DNA from: Cunninghamella blakesleeana
Taxonomy: Eukaryota > Mucoromycota > Mucoromycetes > Mucorales > Cunninghamellaceae
Assembly: GCA_017871115.1 (NCBI GenBank)
Contig: JAFCIZ010000001.1
Location: 7,872,001-7,936,000 of the forward strand
Direction of reading: 5' to 3'
Length of the DNA stretch: 64,000 bases
Each line of letters starts with the position of its first letter. Positions within the stretch are counted from its first letter, which is position 1. A program made the position numbers and the translations under genes. Of the stretch, positions 10,125-24,806 are shown piece after piece. Under the pieces are notes generated by a model. It saw nothing but the letters and a program-made list of their open reading frames with translations. It was not told where the DNA came from and made no database searches.

Positions 10125-13100
10125 TTACAAAATACCCTATTTAATTAAAATATAAAAAATGTATAATTTAATTTAATAATAATCATAAAAAAGAGGCATA
10201 GTAAATATAAATGATCATCAAATAAAATTATTATTATTATATTTATCACTATCATTATTACCTGAGAATAATATTGGAAACTATCGTAAAGTCTAGTAAA
10301 TACATTACAGTAACTGCTCATGATCATACGATCAACAAAATCTTCAGCTTGAGGTTCAGTCATATGCAATTGGAATCGATCACGAAGCTGTTGTATTGTT
10401 TGATCACCGCTTTGGAAGCAAGCTTGTTTTGAATCTTTACTCATCATTTCTACCAATAACAAAATATTTTCACTATGTTTACGAACAGCTAAAAAGGCTG
10501 CCTTCATTAATGCTTTGTATTCCGCAAATTTTTCCCCATGTACGCCTCCTAAAATATCAATATATTCTTGAGGTAATTTAAATGGTGCCATTTCAAAACC
10601 TACAGATCCAGGAGAATTTGATAACATGAATCCAAAATCAATATCTATAAATATAAACATAAAATACAAAAATAAGTAAAGATAAAGGGTAATAAGTGTA
10701 TAAATATAAATATACTGTGCATTGTGTAAATACGTGTATACATCTACTTCAACTATGCTGACTTACGTATTAAATGACCAACTTCATCAATTAAAATGTT
10801 TCCATTATGTCTATTGAAACAAAAGAATAAAAAAATTAAATAAACAAAATGACATTTTATGGATATTCGATAGTCTATATTTTAAAATTATAATAATAAT
10901 AATAATTTTTACCTATCTTTAATTTGTAAAAGGTAACAAGCGATTGAATAACCTGCCAAACTTCGCATAAATGCATCTTGTGCTTTGATATATTCATCAG
11001 AATCAGCAGGACCCCATTTCTAATAAATAAATAAAATAAAATAAAAAATAATATAATTGTATTCAGCAAAATAAAGTGGATTGTATAGAACATGTATATA
11101 TGCATATATGTAAAATTACCCTTTCATAATAATCATTTAAATGATATACAACACCTTTTGTATTCCAACCTCTAAGATAGGCATTTTTCTTAATTGAATG
11201 AATTGATATAGTATTCCTTAATGTTTCAATCAAACCCGAGTTATCTGAAGTAATTAACACCCGGAAACTATTGAGAAAATAAAAAATAGCATACATATAC
11301 ATATGAATAAAATTAAATATAATAAATAACAAACCATCCATCTATTATTAATTATCAAACTTACTATTTAACCCAAACATCAACTCCAGTATCTTGCCAA
11401 ATTCTTTGTAATTCACGAATCAATTGAATAGCAAACTGTTCTTGACGTAAATCTGTACCTTGTTTTACAATAACCGATAATAACCTCCAATTAGGAAGAT
11501 GTCCATAAGGTGATGAAGCACGAATTCTTGCTTTTTTCATTTCCCAGTCTTCTGATAATACAGCAGCTATTTATATTTATATCATTTTAATTATTTTTAA
11601 AAAAATAAGAAATAAAAATGACAGTTATTATTTTTATCATTATTGTCTATTTTTTTTTTTTTAAAAAAAAAACTCTCCTTTCTATATTATTCCATACTTA
11701 TAATCACTATCATTATCTTTTTTTTTTTTTTTTTTTACCACTAGGGTCTTCTTTTTTAACAACTTGATTAACATAATTTTCATCTTCTAGTAAATCAGAA
11801 TCTGCAGCAGCTTCGCCTTCACCTTGACCTCCACCATCATGATTACCATCACTAACGCCTTCCTTTTTCATTTTTTCCATTCTTTGCTCTTCAAGGGCCA
11901 GCATTTCTTTAATAATCTTTTGGCGGATTTGTTCAGTACCTTGTCTATTTTGGGAACTTGATCTCCTTGACTCACCACTACCACCAATACCACCACTTCC
12001 GCCATTGCCTCCTCCACTACCAGATAAGAACAAAGAAGTTGATGAATTTTGTTGTAATTGAGCCAACATGACCGCTGCTGTTCTCATTCTTTCTGCATAA
12101 TTATCTATAGATTGACGTCTTGATGAAGGTGTGGTTGACGTAGATGAGATTGTAATAGATGATTGATTAATGGTAGATCCTACTTGTTTTATATGTTGTA
12201 ATTCACCATTTCCATCCCCTTCTCCTCTGTTATATGTACTCCCATTATTACTTTCACCAATTTTTGTTGTAACAGTTGCTATATCTATACTATTTAAACA
12301 TTCACCCATATCTACAACTGGAATAGCATCTGTACCTTCTTTATGAGAGGAAGATCTTCTTTTTTGCTCACTATATTGATGTTGATGATGCTTGGATTTA
12401 TTTTTATTCTTTTTTGATGATGATGCTCTCTTTGAAGATTTCTTTTTTTTCCGGTCTTCTTTATTACTATTGTGTTTTAACCGATGTTGACGCATTCTAT
12501 AAAGGGCTGACATATAATCATCATCAAAATTCATTTCATCTTCTAATACTTCAATAGTAATCAAATAAGGTACACGTTCTGCTGAATTAAGGACCACAGC
12601 ATCTGCTGGACTAATACGTACAACGCGATGATGGTAAGGTTTTTCACAGGTGGCTGGGCACCATAAAGGAAGACATACCTCTGCAGGTAAATTATGATTC
12701 AAAAGAGATAATTCAGCTTGTAAGGCGCTCATTCTTGCTTCTTTTGGCACTATCACTAAACGTGTTGCGATATCCACCAAGGCTAAAACAAATTGAATTT
12801 CTGATCTAAAATGATTCGATTTCAGTAATAATTTACGATGGTCTGTGCTTAATTGAGCTAATGCTTCGTATCCATCATCTGAATCAGAAGAACTATCATC
12901 AGTGTTATTGTTGCTGTTATTATTATCATCATCACGATGATGTCCATTAGAACGTTGATGTTTATTACTATTATCTTTGGTATATGATGTTGTTGCAGTA
13001 TTGTTAGAATCATCACTTTGATTACCGTTTCTTTCATCGTCATTACTTTTATCTTCATCTGACAAATCAAATACACTCGTTGAAGAGGATAAAAATCGAT

Positions 13101-14264
13101 GTTGCGATAATCGTTTATTTCTATTTCCCAAGATTTCTTCAGCAGAAGAACAATTGGATATTGATGGAGAAAGGGGTTCTGTGTTAGTAGGTACTGAGGA
13201 TTGACCTAGGGCTGTTAATTTTGGATCAAAAACGTTGATATTAGATTTATTGGATTTTTTGGATGATGAATTAGAAGATTTTTCTCGAAGGGATGGCGAA
13301 GATGCTCCACGCGTTTGAATCTTCCGTTGTAATTTATTTTGAGCTGATTTTAAATATCTAGACATTGAAAAGGCTTTTCCATGATGTAAATCTTCTAAAG
13401 ATGGTGAACTTGTTAACGGATTAAATTGAGATAATCTTTTTTTTGATATAGGTAAATCTGGTTGTGATGCTGATTGATACTGTACATCATGTTGTTTATT
13501 ATCATTTATAGCTGAAGTAGATTGAGTTGAAGTGCGGCGTTGATTTATGTCATTATTATCACCGCCATTGATATTTATGTTTTCATCTGGTTGAGTTACT
13601 TTATTATTATTAATACTGTAATCTGTTGTAGTTGTATTTGTGTTTGTTGTAGGGCTAGCGCCGTTTAATGTTTTTCTTCTTGTCAATGGGTGAGAGTGAG
13701 ATGAAAGATTCGAATAAGTATTTCTTCTTCCTTGAGCAATAGCAACTTGACCCGCTTGTTTTGTCATAAGTGGTTGAGCAAAGGCCGTGAGCATAGCACC
13801 CATTCCAACTAAAGCTGGTAATGCACGTTCTTGTACTTTGTGGGTTGATATGCCAAGATTCATTGATGATGCTGCATCTGCTAATTCAATATCTGCTATA
13901 TTTCCATCAGAAAATACAATAGTTTGACACATATTAAGTAATCTCCGGCATAGTACAAAAGATGGGCTATTTGGTGTTGCTGATAAATCAGAAACATAAG
14001 ATTGCAGATACCAAAGAGTCTAATGATAATTATAAAGAGATTGCAATTAATTCAACAGCATCATTTTCATTTATTTGTTTAATTTTATTTCCTTCCTTCT
14101 ATCCTTTTATCCTTTAAAGTGTTTCTATTTTTTTTTACCATAATTGCCATGTGAGTTGATTTTTCACATAAATCTATTAGAAAACATTCTAAGGCTACTG
14201 AATCTGATGGTCGAGATATTAAAAGATGTCTATATGTAAAAAGAATTAAATAATAATAATAATA

Positions 14265-14300
<36 letters not shown>

Positions 14301-14525
14301 TGTTCTTATATATTATGACCCTTTTTATTATTATTATTATTATTATCAAACTTACATAAGCTGAGGTAAAAAAAATTCAATTTCAGGTAAAGGAAATTTA
14401 TTCAGTTCACTACAAAGATAATGTTGTATACCAACATTGTCAGGGTATCGAAATAAATAAGATACTGCAATCCAAGAGTTAAAGAATTCAGATTTAAATA
14501 ATCGTAATAAAAGTGCGTTGGACAT
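10125..14525 (-). CDS. PIK1: Phosphatidylinositol 4-kinase, Pik1/PI4KB type
   Basis: Nine exons on the minus strand give 1145 residues: 14356-14525, 14139-14229, 11739-14019, 11365-11566, 11120-11267, 10913-11019, 10767-10810, 10262-10644 and a 12-base last exon 10125-10136 (GGI L stop). The enzyme makes PI4P at the Golgi. Residues 1 to about 100 form the lipid-kinase-unique region (NSWIAVSYLF, FLPQLIHLLIS, ALECFLIDLCEKS). A very long Ser/Asn-rich linker follows. The kinase domain starts with HHRVVRISPADAVVLNSAER; after a second low-complexity insertion of roughly 260 residues it resumes at LSEDWEMKKARIR, then LRQEQFAIQLI, the catalytic IKDRHNGNIL and the metal site HIDFGF. The C-terminus YYSQGIL matches the family. 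The start is the only ATG at the head of the conserved region. Confidence 0.92.
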
Positions 14526-15459
14526 TATAAATACATCAATAAATCATAACACGATATAAAATAAAATAAAAATATAGTTGGAATGATAAAAGTGTAGATC
14601 ACTAAAAAAAAAAAAAAAAAAAAGCGAGAAAAAAAAACGAGAAAAAAAAAAGCAAGAATTGTTAATATTAACGCATAATAAATAAAACACATATATTATC
14701 TATTTTTTAATATCTTTTTATTTTATCATTCAAGTTGTATGAAACATTCTTTTTTTATGTATAGATGGAATTTTAATAGATTGTTTGGTAACACGATTAT
14801 TATTATTATATGAATTGTTCTTTTTATTTTAAAAATATAAAAAATAAAAAAGAGAGAAGAAATAGTTTACCTTATATTTATAAATTATCTATTTAAACTA
14901 TATAACAAAAATAAAATAGATATAAATATTATAATAATATTAATAAAATTGAAGAAAGAAAAGAAAAAAAGGTGGAATGTAAAAATTATATAAAAAAAAA
15001 TGCGGAATTTTAAATTTTAATCCATTTTTTTGCACACATAAAATTTTAAAACGACTATGCTTGTCAGGTACATACAATATAATAAGGGGGACTTTAAGAA
15101 TGCAATATTTGTTTATTTTTTAATAAAATAATAATAAATAAATAATAACAATGATGATATATTGGACAATTGAAAACGTATGCCTTTTGTTCATTAATAA
15201 TAAATATTATCAAATATCAAATATATTGATAAACTAACATACCAATACTATAAAATATTATCCATATTCCATTTTCATAATTAAAATAAAATAAAAAAAA
15301 TCTGACGGCAGTTATATATATACAAGTATATATAAAGAATCAAATTCTATATTTATTAATTTTTTGCTTTGTTTATGATTTAAGAGGAAAGTTTTAATAA
15401 TAATAATAAAAATACATTATGGATCACATGATCCCTTTTTTAAAAATCTTTTTATTTGT
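14526..15459. other. Intergenic region upstream of PIK1
   Basis: Contains the PIK1 promoter and the ALO1 3' region. Poly(A)/AAAAAG runs occur near 14605-14655. No gene or structure was recognised. Confidence 0.5.
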
Positions 15460-17122
15460 TTATAATCTAGAAACTGAATGATGAGATGGTTTTGATGGAT
15501 AAATCAAATGTCTTTTCAAATAATCATTTAAAAATATGCCTTTTGGATCCAATTTTTGTCTTATTTGTAAAAAGTCATTGAATTTTGGATATGAAGCTTG
15601 TAAATCCTTTTGTGTTTGTCCGTGTGCTTTAGCCCAATGTGGTCTTCCATTATATTTTCGCATGATATCTTCATAACCTTTCCAATATTTTTTATAAGGG
15701 ACAGGGTTACCGTAAGGTCGGTACATGATGACACCAATATAGCAAGTCTTTCTACCATAAGCCGGACTTAACCAAATATCATCTTCTTCAACAAATCGAA
15801 TTTCTACAGGGAAATGAACCTTCAAATCATTGGTATGAATAAACTGTTCCAATTCACGTAAAGCAGCAGGTGCATCCGCCCAATCAATAGCCCATTCATT
15901 TACATATTGCGGAAACAAACAATCAAAATTAAAAACTTTATAAGAGTCATCAACGACTTGGAAAGGACGAGAATGAACCTTGTTAAACATAAATCTTGTT
16001 AAACTGGGTATCCAAGAAGGTTGGTAACGTGTCACATTTAATAAGCCTTGATAAACATGAAAGCCTAAAATGCGATCCAAAAGATAGCCTGTAGAAGGTG
16101 AAGTCGATGCCATAATAGGTTTATCGGTACGATTGGCGCGCCAAACAACACAATCATCCGTATGTGGATACCACCATACTCTTACATGTTCTGCCGAATG
16201 AATTGTTGCATCCCAATCATTTAATACTTCTGGAAATTTATAAGGTTTTTGAATAGCTTCTAACCGGAAAAATGGCTCGGTTTGTAACGTGATTTGTGTG
16301 ACAATTCCAAGGGCTCCAAGATTACATTTGGCAGCTTGAAAAATTTCAGGTTCTTCCGTTGATGAACAAAACAAAATTTTACCTTCCGCTGTTACTAATG
16401 TCATATTGATTATCTGATTTAAAAAATAAAAAAAAATAAAAAAAAAGAGATAATGTATAATTAAAAAACTGGTTAAATAATTACCCTTTTTTTATTATTA
16501 TTTTCATTCTTTTTAATTATTCTTTCCTTTTCATATCCTCTCTTTTTTTTTGTAAACTTACAAAAGTAGATAAGCACCCAAAGTGAGCACCAGTACCATG
16601 GGAAGCCGTTGCCATAACACCAGCAATAGATTGATCAGATATTGATCCCAAATTACTAAGTGATAAATTATTTTCTTTAAGAACCACATGTAATTTATGA
16701 AGTGACATGCCTGCTTGAACTGTAACAGTATGCTTTTCATGATTAACGTCAAGTAATTCATTCATATGGTCAATATTAACAAGAATATCAGTTGTGCATG
16801 CCAGGTCGGAAGGTGAGTGACCACTACCAAATACTTTTATTTTCTTATTATGTTGATTTGCAAAATGAACAATCTATTTTTTATTAATCATTTTAAAAAA
16901 AACATAGAAAAGAAAATAAAGTTAGTAATTCTTTTATATTTCATTTTTATTTGTCATAACAATAAACAAATAAATAAAACTTCATACCTTAATAACTTGT
17001 TCTTCCTTTTTAGGTGTCAAAAATAATTCTGGGGAACATTTGAAAGTATTTGCCCAATTTTTGAATTGATAGTTATCAATAGCTATGTCTTGTAAATCCT
17101 TATCCAATTCTTTTTTAAGCAT
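15460..17122 (-). CDS. ALO1: D-arabinono-1,4-lactone oxidase
   Basis: Three exons (16988-17122, 16562-16873, 15460-16413) give 466 residues. The enzyme carries out the last step of D-erythroascorbate synthesis, an antioxidant made by fungi, usually at the mitochondrial outer membrane. The N-terminal FAD domain shows FGSGHSPSDLACT, in which the histidine is the usual covalent FAD attachment site, then IAGVMATASHGTGAHFG and LGALGIVTQITLQ. The C-terminal ALO domain shows VEIRFVEEDDIWLSP, RPHWAKAHGQ and a near-terminal LDPKGIFLNDYL. Introns are canonical. It lies on the same strand as RPA190, 380 bases downstream of it, with no functional link apparent. Confidence 0.92.
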
Positions 17123-17502
17123 GTTTGGGAATGGTTGAATAAATTATTAATAATAATAATAAAAAAATTAGAGGAAAGAAAAAGGAAAAAAAGAAAGTTT
17201 AAAAATTTCGCCATTTTAATAAAAATTTAAAAAAATTTCATCTGTCAAAAAAGGAAAAACTTTTTTTTATTATAGAAATTATATGAATGAAAAAAGAAAA
17301 ACAGTAGTACTAAAATTGTAATAGTAAATATATATTTTAATAAAATGAAAATATAAAAAATGAACATGTATAATATTGTCGAAAATAAATAATAATAAAA
17401 AGGTGTTTGTGAGTGTGATATGGGAAAAAAAAAAGCATGAATATAATATATATATGTATGTTGAAAATAGTAATAAAAAACGAAAAAAAATAAGATCTAT
17501 AA
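17123..17502. other. Spacer between RPA190 stop and ALO1 start
   Basis: 380 bases holding the RPA190 3' UTR and the ALO1 promoter. It is AT-rich and no conserved element was recognised. Confidence 0.5.
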
Positions 17503-20500
17503 TTATACAGTTGAAACAAGTGGTTGAAGTACTTCAAATGAACCAGTACCACCTTCCACAACTTTACCAAGAACGATACGAGATGATGGTGATTCTAAAG
17601 TATCAAAGTCACCAGAACTATATAGAGTAATAAAAATAAAAATAAAATAAAAAAATTTAATCATTCTTATTTTTATAACCAAATACGAAAAATAAAATAA
17701 AAAAAAATAGTACTTACATGGCAGCATCGTTTAAGAATTTACAAGTAGATTCGAAACTCATCTTGAGGAATGGTGCTACATTTGAACGAATACCTGTACG
17801 ATTAAATGGTTTATATCCACCTTCAAATGTCATGTAATCAGCAATTACAGTCAAGTGGCGACGATCCACCTTAATACCATATACACCAAACACACTAGCA
17901 ACTTCTTTAATAATAGCGTTTCTTGCAGCTTCAACACCATACGTTCTTAAAATGGCAGCAATGTCGTTGGTATCGATATAATTAATGTCAATTAAATCAC
18001 TATAAGACCACATACCTCTTAAGTTAACACCTTCAGTTTGGAGACGTTTCTATTAAAAAGAAATAAGAGAGAGCAAATAAATAAATAATCAATAAATAAT
18101 TTTCCCTATTTCTATTTTCTTATTTATTTTATTTTTTATTTTTTGGTTACTTACAGAGGTATCATTTTCAGTAGGATTAACGTATTCAAAACAACGTTGA
18201 ATACCAGCAACTTCATGAATAATGACACGATCACAAGTTTTTTCAATTAAATTAACCATCAAGATCTTCTTAGTACCAGCAGGGAATTTCATATCAAGTT
18301 CACACCAAGAACCTTCTTTATCATCAAACTTCCATCGAGTAACATAATTTGATTTTCCAACTGCAATTTCTTCAAGGTTGGATTGTGCTGAGAGTTTGAA
18401 TTTAGGTTTATCCATATCTACATCTCCATCATCTTCATCATCATCATCTTCATCATTGCTTTTACCGTTGACAATGGCTTTTTCTAATTCAGCTTCTTCA
18501 TCTTCTAAAAGATCTTTTTCATTATCATTATCTCCTTCTTCATCGTCATCATCGTAAGTTGCACGTTGTTTTGTTTTTTCATTTAATCTACTTTCAGTTG
18601 CATCACCATCATTTTCTTCAGTGGCTATAGAAAAAAAAGGATATTCATGTATATAATTAATTAAAAATACATATATTTTTTTTAAAAAAAATGGCTATTA
18701 ATTAATTTTTCACGTATGAATTTAACTTACCACGACCAGCATCAGCACCCAAATTTTCTACTTGATCATCATCACCCATATCAGAAGCATTGGTGACTTT
18801 TTTACCTTCAGCAATATTTGTAGGATTTTTACGCCCTTTAATATCTCTGCGAATAGCTTCTTCTAAATCTTTAAGGAATGAAGTAGCGAGTACCTTTTTA
18901 ACACGATTAGGAGTTGTATTGTATTCTTCAGAGTATTCAGCACCAGAGAAAAGATTAAGTCGAATGGTATATACTTTGGAACGACGATGATCATTATGAG
19001 AGGATTTACTAGTAGTGGTTTCAGTAACAGAAACATTATCAACCAATTGAGCTAATGTCAATTTGGAAACGGATTTACAGAATTGACTAGCATGAGCTTC
19101 AGTATAATTCGTATCTGTACGAAGAGGTAATAACATAGTAGGTGTTTTAATATCTTTAGCAGCAGTCATAATAATTTCACGAAGACGTGGAATACCAAGT
19201 GTCACGTTAGCAGCACCATAACCAGCAAAATGGAAAGTATTTAATGTCATTTGAGTAGAAGGTTCACCAACAGATTGAGCAGCTAATAACCCAACAGCTT
19301 CACCTGGTTCTACCAAACTATGTAAATATTTAAGATGCATCAAGGCCTTGAATTTACTCTTATTCAAATTACTAAATCGTTCATTGTTTTTATCAAGTTC
19401 CTGGCCCTTTTCAAATGGCATACCATCTGGATTAGAATCAATGTATTTTTGCATAGCAATAGCAAATCGTTCAGATACCACACCAAGATGCTTACCGGGA
19501 CTATAAACAGATAAAGCAGGATCATATTTCTTTGGTTTTTTAAGAGCTTTCTTAGCATAAGCTTCACCATCCTTAGTTTCTAAACATGTTAAAGCAGCCT
19601 TAGGGTTGTATTTTTGAGAGAGAGTTTCAAAGTTTTGAGCAGAGAAACCAAAGGCATCCAAATATTTAGCTTTAATCACATCTAATGAATCTTCACCATA
19701 ATGGAATTGTAATACAGATCCATCAGAATCGCGAACAGTATAATCATAATGTACTTTTAATCCTTCCAAATGTTTGATTAAACAACGTTGCAAATAACCA
19801 GAACGGGAAGTTTTGACAGCAGTATCAATTAAACCTTCACGACCAGCCATACAATGGAAATAATATTCTTGAGGGCGAATACCTGTTAAGAAACGACCAG
19901 TAACATAACCACCAGCACGTGCACTTGTATCAAATGGACGGAAGGAAGGTAAGGAACGACCTGAAACCATAAGTGGTACACGACGGCCTTCTAATTCTTG
20001 TTGACCTAATAAACATGAGATTTGAGCTACATTCACATTGGACCCTTTAGCACCAGATACTGTCATCATTTGCATATCATTTTGAGGGAATTTTCTAACA
20101 AGACCATTAGGTAAACATGTTTCTGTAATAGAACTGGTTAATTTATTAACTTTAGATTTCATGGCATTATCAAGACCAGCTAATTTATCATCATCACGAG
20201 CAACTTCTTCCATACGTAATTTAAATTCTATTTGTATATTTTTAAAAGAAAAAATAAATAAGTAAATAAAGTTGAATATTACTGTTCATTTAATTATAAA
20301 ATTACTTTTTTTTAAAATAATAATAATTACCTCTATCTAATACTTCCTTAGATGCTGTTTTTGCGGTTTCGGCTAAACCAAGATATTCTAAATGAGCTTC
20401 TTTACCTAAGGAATAACCACCATCTAATAAATCACGACGCCATTTATCACCTTCTACTGTTAAAAGTAAATCATCCATACGACAAGTGAAACCATGGAAT

Positions 20501-23376
20501 TGAATATACTTTGTAAATAGACGACCAAAGATACTAAGTAATTTACCAGCAGATTCAGGACCATATAATTCATAAACGGAATGAACTAAACCATAAGCAG
20601 TAGCACCAAATTGAGATTTATCAAGAATACCTCTGACAAGTACACCATCTACAACTAAAACATCAGCTTCTTCTTTAGCATCAGGTCCCCAATAACGTCC
20701 AGGTACTTTACTTGAAGATTTCATATTTAATTGTGGTTTTCCGTATGTTAAATTCAATAAAACAGTGGATATCTATAAATATAAATAAAAATAATCATAA
20801 TTATAATGAATAAAATAAAGTAGACATTTATTTTTAATTTTTTCCTTTTTCCTTTATGTTAATTATAATAAAATAAAAATATTTTTTTTTAGCTTACAAT
20901 TTGTTTACCAGTCCAGAGAGGTTTAGGTTTGAAAATAGTAGGAGGTAAAGTTAAAATACGGCCATTACCAGTACCATCTTGTTCGGGTCTTAAAGAACCA
21001 TATAATAACTGTTGATATTCATCTTTGGTGAAAAAGGTATCGCGAGCTGTCATCCATACACCAGATACTACGTGATCTTGAATCAAACCACGTAAAGGAT
21101 TACCACTAGTTGGTACCAAGTACTGATTATCTGTATTGGCAATAAGGGCAGCTTCAGCACGAGCAATTTCATTTTGAGGAAAGTGAATATTCATTTCATC
21201 ACCATCAAAATCGGCATTATAAGTATTACAGTTAGCATAGTGCATCCGAATAGTCTTTTCACCAGGTAAGACACGAGCTTTATGAGCCATGATGGAAGGT
21301 TTATGAAGAGTTGGTTGACGATTTAACAAAAGCATATCCCCATTTCTTAAATGTCTAAATACTTTTTTATTGACGGTTTGTGTACGAGAATAATTAAGAT
21401 GACCATCACCACCAGCACCGCTGACACCACCATTAGAGGTAGAACTTTGAGGAGCTAATAAAGAGTTGGCAAGAGCGATACGAGATTCTACACTAAGATT
21501 AGCTAAAACATCAATGGATTGATCTTCATTTTGTACATGAGTAGCACCTGGCCATTGATAAGGACCATTGATCACGGCTTGCCTTAATTCTTTGATATTG
21601 TGAGCTGTAACAGGTTCAGGGTAAGTTAACTTTTTGGCAAAGACTGGTGGGATACCAATTTCAGAAGTTTCAATATTAGGATCCGGAGAAATGACAGATC
21701 TTGCTGCGTAATTAACACGTTTACCCATCATGTGTTTACGGAAGAGACCTTCTTTCTTTTCAAGAGCTTGACGAATACCAGGAGGATTGGTTTGACCTTG
21801 AGCAACTCGAGTAGGATTCTTGGTAGAATCAATGAATGAATTGACAGCGTGTTGAAGATTGATGATATTATCAATGAATAAATTTCTAAGACGTTGTACA
21901 GCAGCTTTATCAACAGGATCTTGTTCTGAGGCTTCTTGTAATTCTTTTGAATAATCGCGGACTGTATGGGATGTACTTAAAATATTACTTAACAATTCGT
22001 TTTGTGGAGATTCAAAGACTTTATCACCCATGACAGAAGGAGGACGGAATCTTGTAGGAGCAACAGCAAGAACTTCAATAAAGAACATATGATAACTGGC
22101 TTTCTTGATATGGCCTGGAACATGAGGATTACGTCCACCAAAAAGTAATGTTGTAATAGTACTTTCTTTTTCAAACAATTGCTGAACCATTTTACGAACT
22201 TCATAAGGTGTTAAATAGCGTTGTGTTTTTGGATTGTATTTATTATTATCACCATGTTTTTGATCCATTAATTGTTTTTCTTTTCTTGTAAGACTGACTT
22301 GGAAGAGTTTTGCAGCACCATCACGTCGAAAAGGGGGAGAAATACTTTCACAGTTTTCACATCGTTTAATAGCTAAACACCTTTTCATAAATTCTGACAT
22401 AACTGTTTTGCGTACTTCGTTGATCACTGTTACTTTATAATTATCTGCAGAATATTTTCTAATTTCTGGATCAGCTAAACAGTCTTGTACATATTTTTCT
22501 ATATTAAATAGATTAAATAAATAAATAAAAACCAAAAATAAACGAAACAGTTAATATCATTCTCCTCTCTTTTTTTTAAAAAAAAAAAAAAAAAACTCCA
22601 TAATTTTTATGGTTGAAGCATTATTAATATTTATATAAACAAGTACCTAAAAATTCTTCATATTCTGCAGCATTTGAAAATACATCACCATCCAATTCCA
22701 TTTCTTCAGTATCATTATCAACAGCACCTTTCTTTTTCTTTTTATCTATTTGTACATAAAATTCATCTACAGCTTGGGATTCACGTATTAATCCATGTTC
22801 TAATAATTTAAGTTTTGCAAGAATTTTTTTTTTCTAAATGAATAAATAAATAAAAAGTGAATTTTCTATAATCATAATTTTTATTATTATTATTATTATG
22901 GTTTGTTTATATATATAGTTTAAACTTACTTGAGTTTCACCCATTCTAAAATGATGACAGTAAACACACTGAGAACGTAATAAAGCATAGAGGTTATCAA
23001 AAAACATTGGATTATATGCAGGAATAGGAAGATCTATATGACCAAAGTGACCAGGACAATCGTGATGATTTTGTGAACAAGTACCACAACTATAATAAAT
23101 AAAAATAAAAATAAAAATAAATACATAATAAGGATAATATATAGTTATCTAAATAAGTTATTATTAATATTATTATTATTATTATCATTACATTTGAGAC
23201 TTTTGATAGGGACCAAGGGCTGTATCATACAAACCACCTTTTGTAGGATGTCCTAAAGCATCAAAAAGAACTGGATTGACAATTTGTTTGACAGATATTT
23301 TTCTAATTTCATGAGGTTCATAAAAAGAGAACGATACTGAATCGATCTCAGCACCAATGGGTGTTGATATATTCAT
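17503..23376 (-). CDS. RPA190: DNA-directed RNA polymerase I largest subunit (A190)
   Basis: Nine exons give 1662 residues: 23192-23376, 22930-23089, 22647-22833, 20898-22498, 20331-20772, 18731-20227, 18155-18624, 17718-18049, 17503-17617. The protein forms half of the active centre of the polymerase that transcribes rRNA in the nucleolus. The N-terminus ([25 protein letters not shown]) is typical of Pol I rather than Pol II or III. The clamp zinc site [18 protein letters not shown] follows. The catalytic loop [10 protein letters not shown] is at about residues 605-615. The bridge/trigger region has [21 protein letters not shown] strongly acidic Asp/Glu-rich linker lies in the exon 18155-18624, as expected for the A190 expander/jaw region. 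The C-terminus [10 protein letters not shown] is also typical. All junctions keep frame. Confidence 0.95.
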
Positions 23377-24806
23377 TGGTGTTGACAGGTAAAAAAAATA
23401 TTAATACAATGTACAGAAAAAAAGAAAACTGAAAAAGAGATGCCAAAAAAAAAAAAAGGCGGGCTTTTTTTTTTTTTTTTTTAAGCAGGTCACTTGGAGT
23501 GGCTAAATTTTTGTCTTAACAATTTTGAAATCCAGCCTAATTTTTCATATAAGAAGGTCAACTCAAAAAGCCACCCAAATTCAAAAAAAGGATTAATTTA
23601 TGCAAAAAATTATTAACCAATTTTTTTTTTTCGAATTCTACCTTATACTTTTTTTAATAAATGGGATATAAACCTATAAAAAAATCGCACTATCCTTATT
23701 TTATTAATACAATTAATTGATTGATTAAATTTGAAGTAAAAATACTATCTAACGTTTTCATATTGTGTTTGTTATGAATATCTACATATTTTAGAAAAGC
23801 TCTTGTAGTCAAAAAATTGTAAGACTTTATTTTATTCAAATAACACTTTATTAATTTTTTAAAGAGACCCATATATATACCAATATCAATTTCTAGATAT
23901 AAAATATAAAAAAATAAAAGTCTACATGATCTTCATTTCTTTTCTTTCTTTTTTTAATTTTAATCATAAAAAAAAAGAAAAAATCCCACCAAAACTTACA
24001 TTGCCATTACTTTGCCATATTTTGTTATGTCCCCACTCTTTTACTCTTGATTCTGACTTTTTTGATATTTGAAATTATGTGAAAATATAGTGTAAATGTA
24101 ATTTCATACTTGTATTAAGAGTTAATTCCATAATTGATATTTAAATTACTAATAGTCTTTATATATATATATGTAAATACTTGTCTTAACTCTCTTCCTG
24201 TTTTATTTATTGTTTCCTTATTTTTCTTTATTATTTCTTAATATTTTAATTTTATCGTATATATATATATATATATATATTATATTAGATATATTTTTTA
24301 TCAAATAAAACTATGTATATTTACAAAGTCTACGATCAGCGTCATATCTACACCTTTAAATTCAACATTTTCGTTCGTTAGATGGTTGTTGGATCACTAA
24401 AGTGATAAGCCACAAACTTTTTTTTCAAATTTAGCATGAATTACTTTATTATATATTCTAAATTAAATTTGGCATTTTGGATAATAAACAATAAAAAAAT
24501 TAAAACTATAATAAATAATTAGTAAAAGTGATAGAAACAACTAAACCACTAAAAAAAATTTAACTCGATAAATATATAACTATAAATCAACTTAAAATAA
24601 CAAAGATAAAATGATAACATAACACTAAATATAAAGTATAAATTCTTTAACAGATTGATTAGTAAGCCATAAAAGCCTGTATCCATATTGACCATTAAAA
24701 GAAAAACAAGCAAAGGTAAAGTGTTTTCTTTCTGATGATAGATCATTCCAAAAGAATATAAAATTGAAAATGTTTCTTGTGTATTTGCTACTATTGTTGC
24801 TATTGT
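23377..24806. other. Intergenic region upstream of RPA190
   Basis: Contains the RPA190 promoter (poly(A)/poly(T) tracts at 23440-23480) and the LTO1 3' region. No gene was supported. Short overlapping frames at 24549-24810 show no family features. Confidence 0.5.

Noticed and set aside
12858..13076. 72-codon frame overlapping PIK1 on the same strand
   Set aside because: Translation of low-complexity repeats in another frame of the large PIK1 exon.
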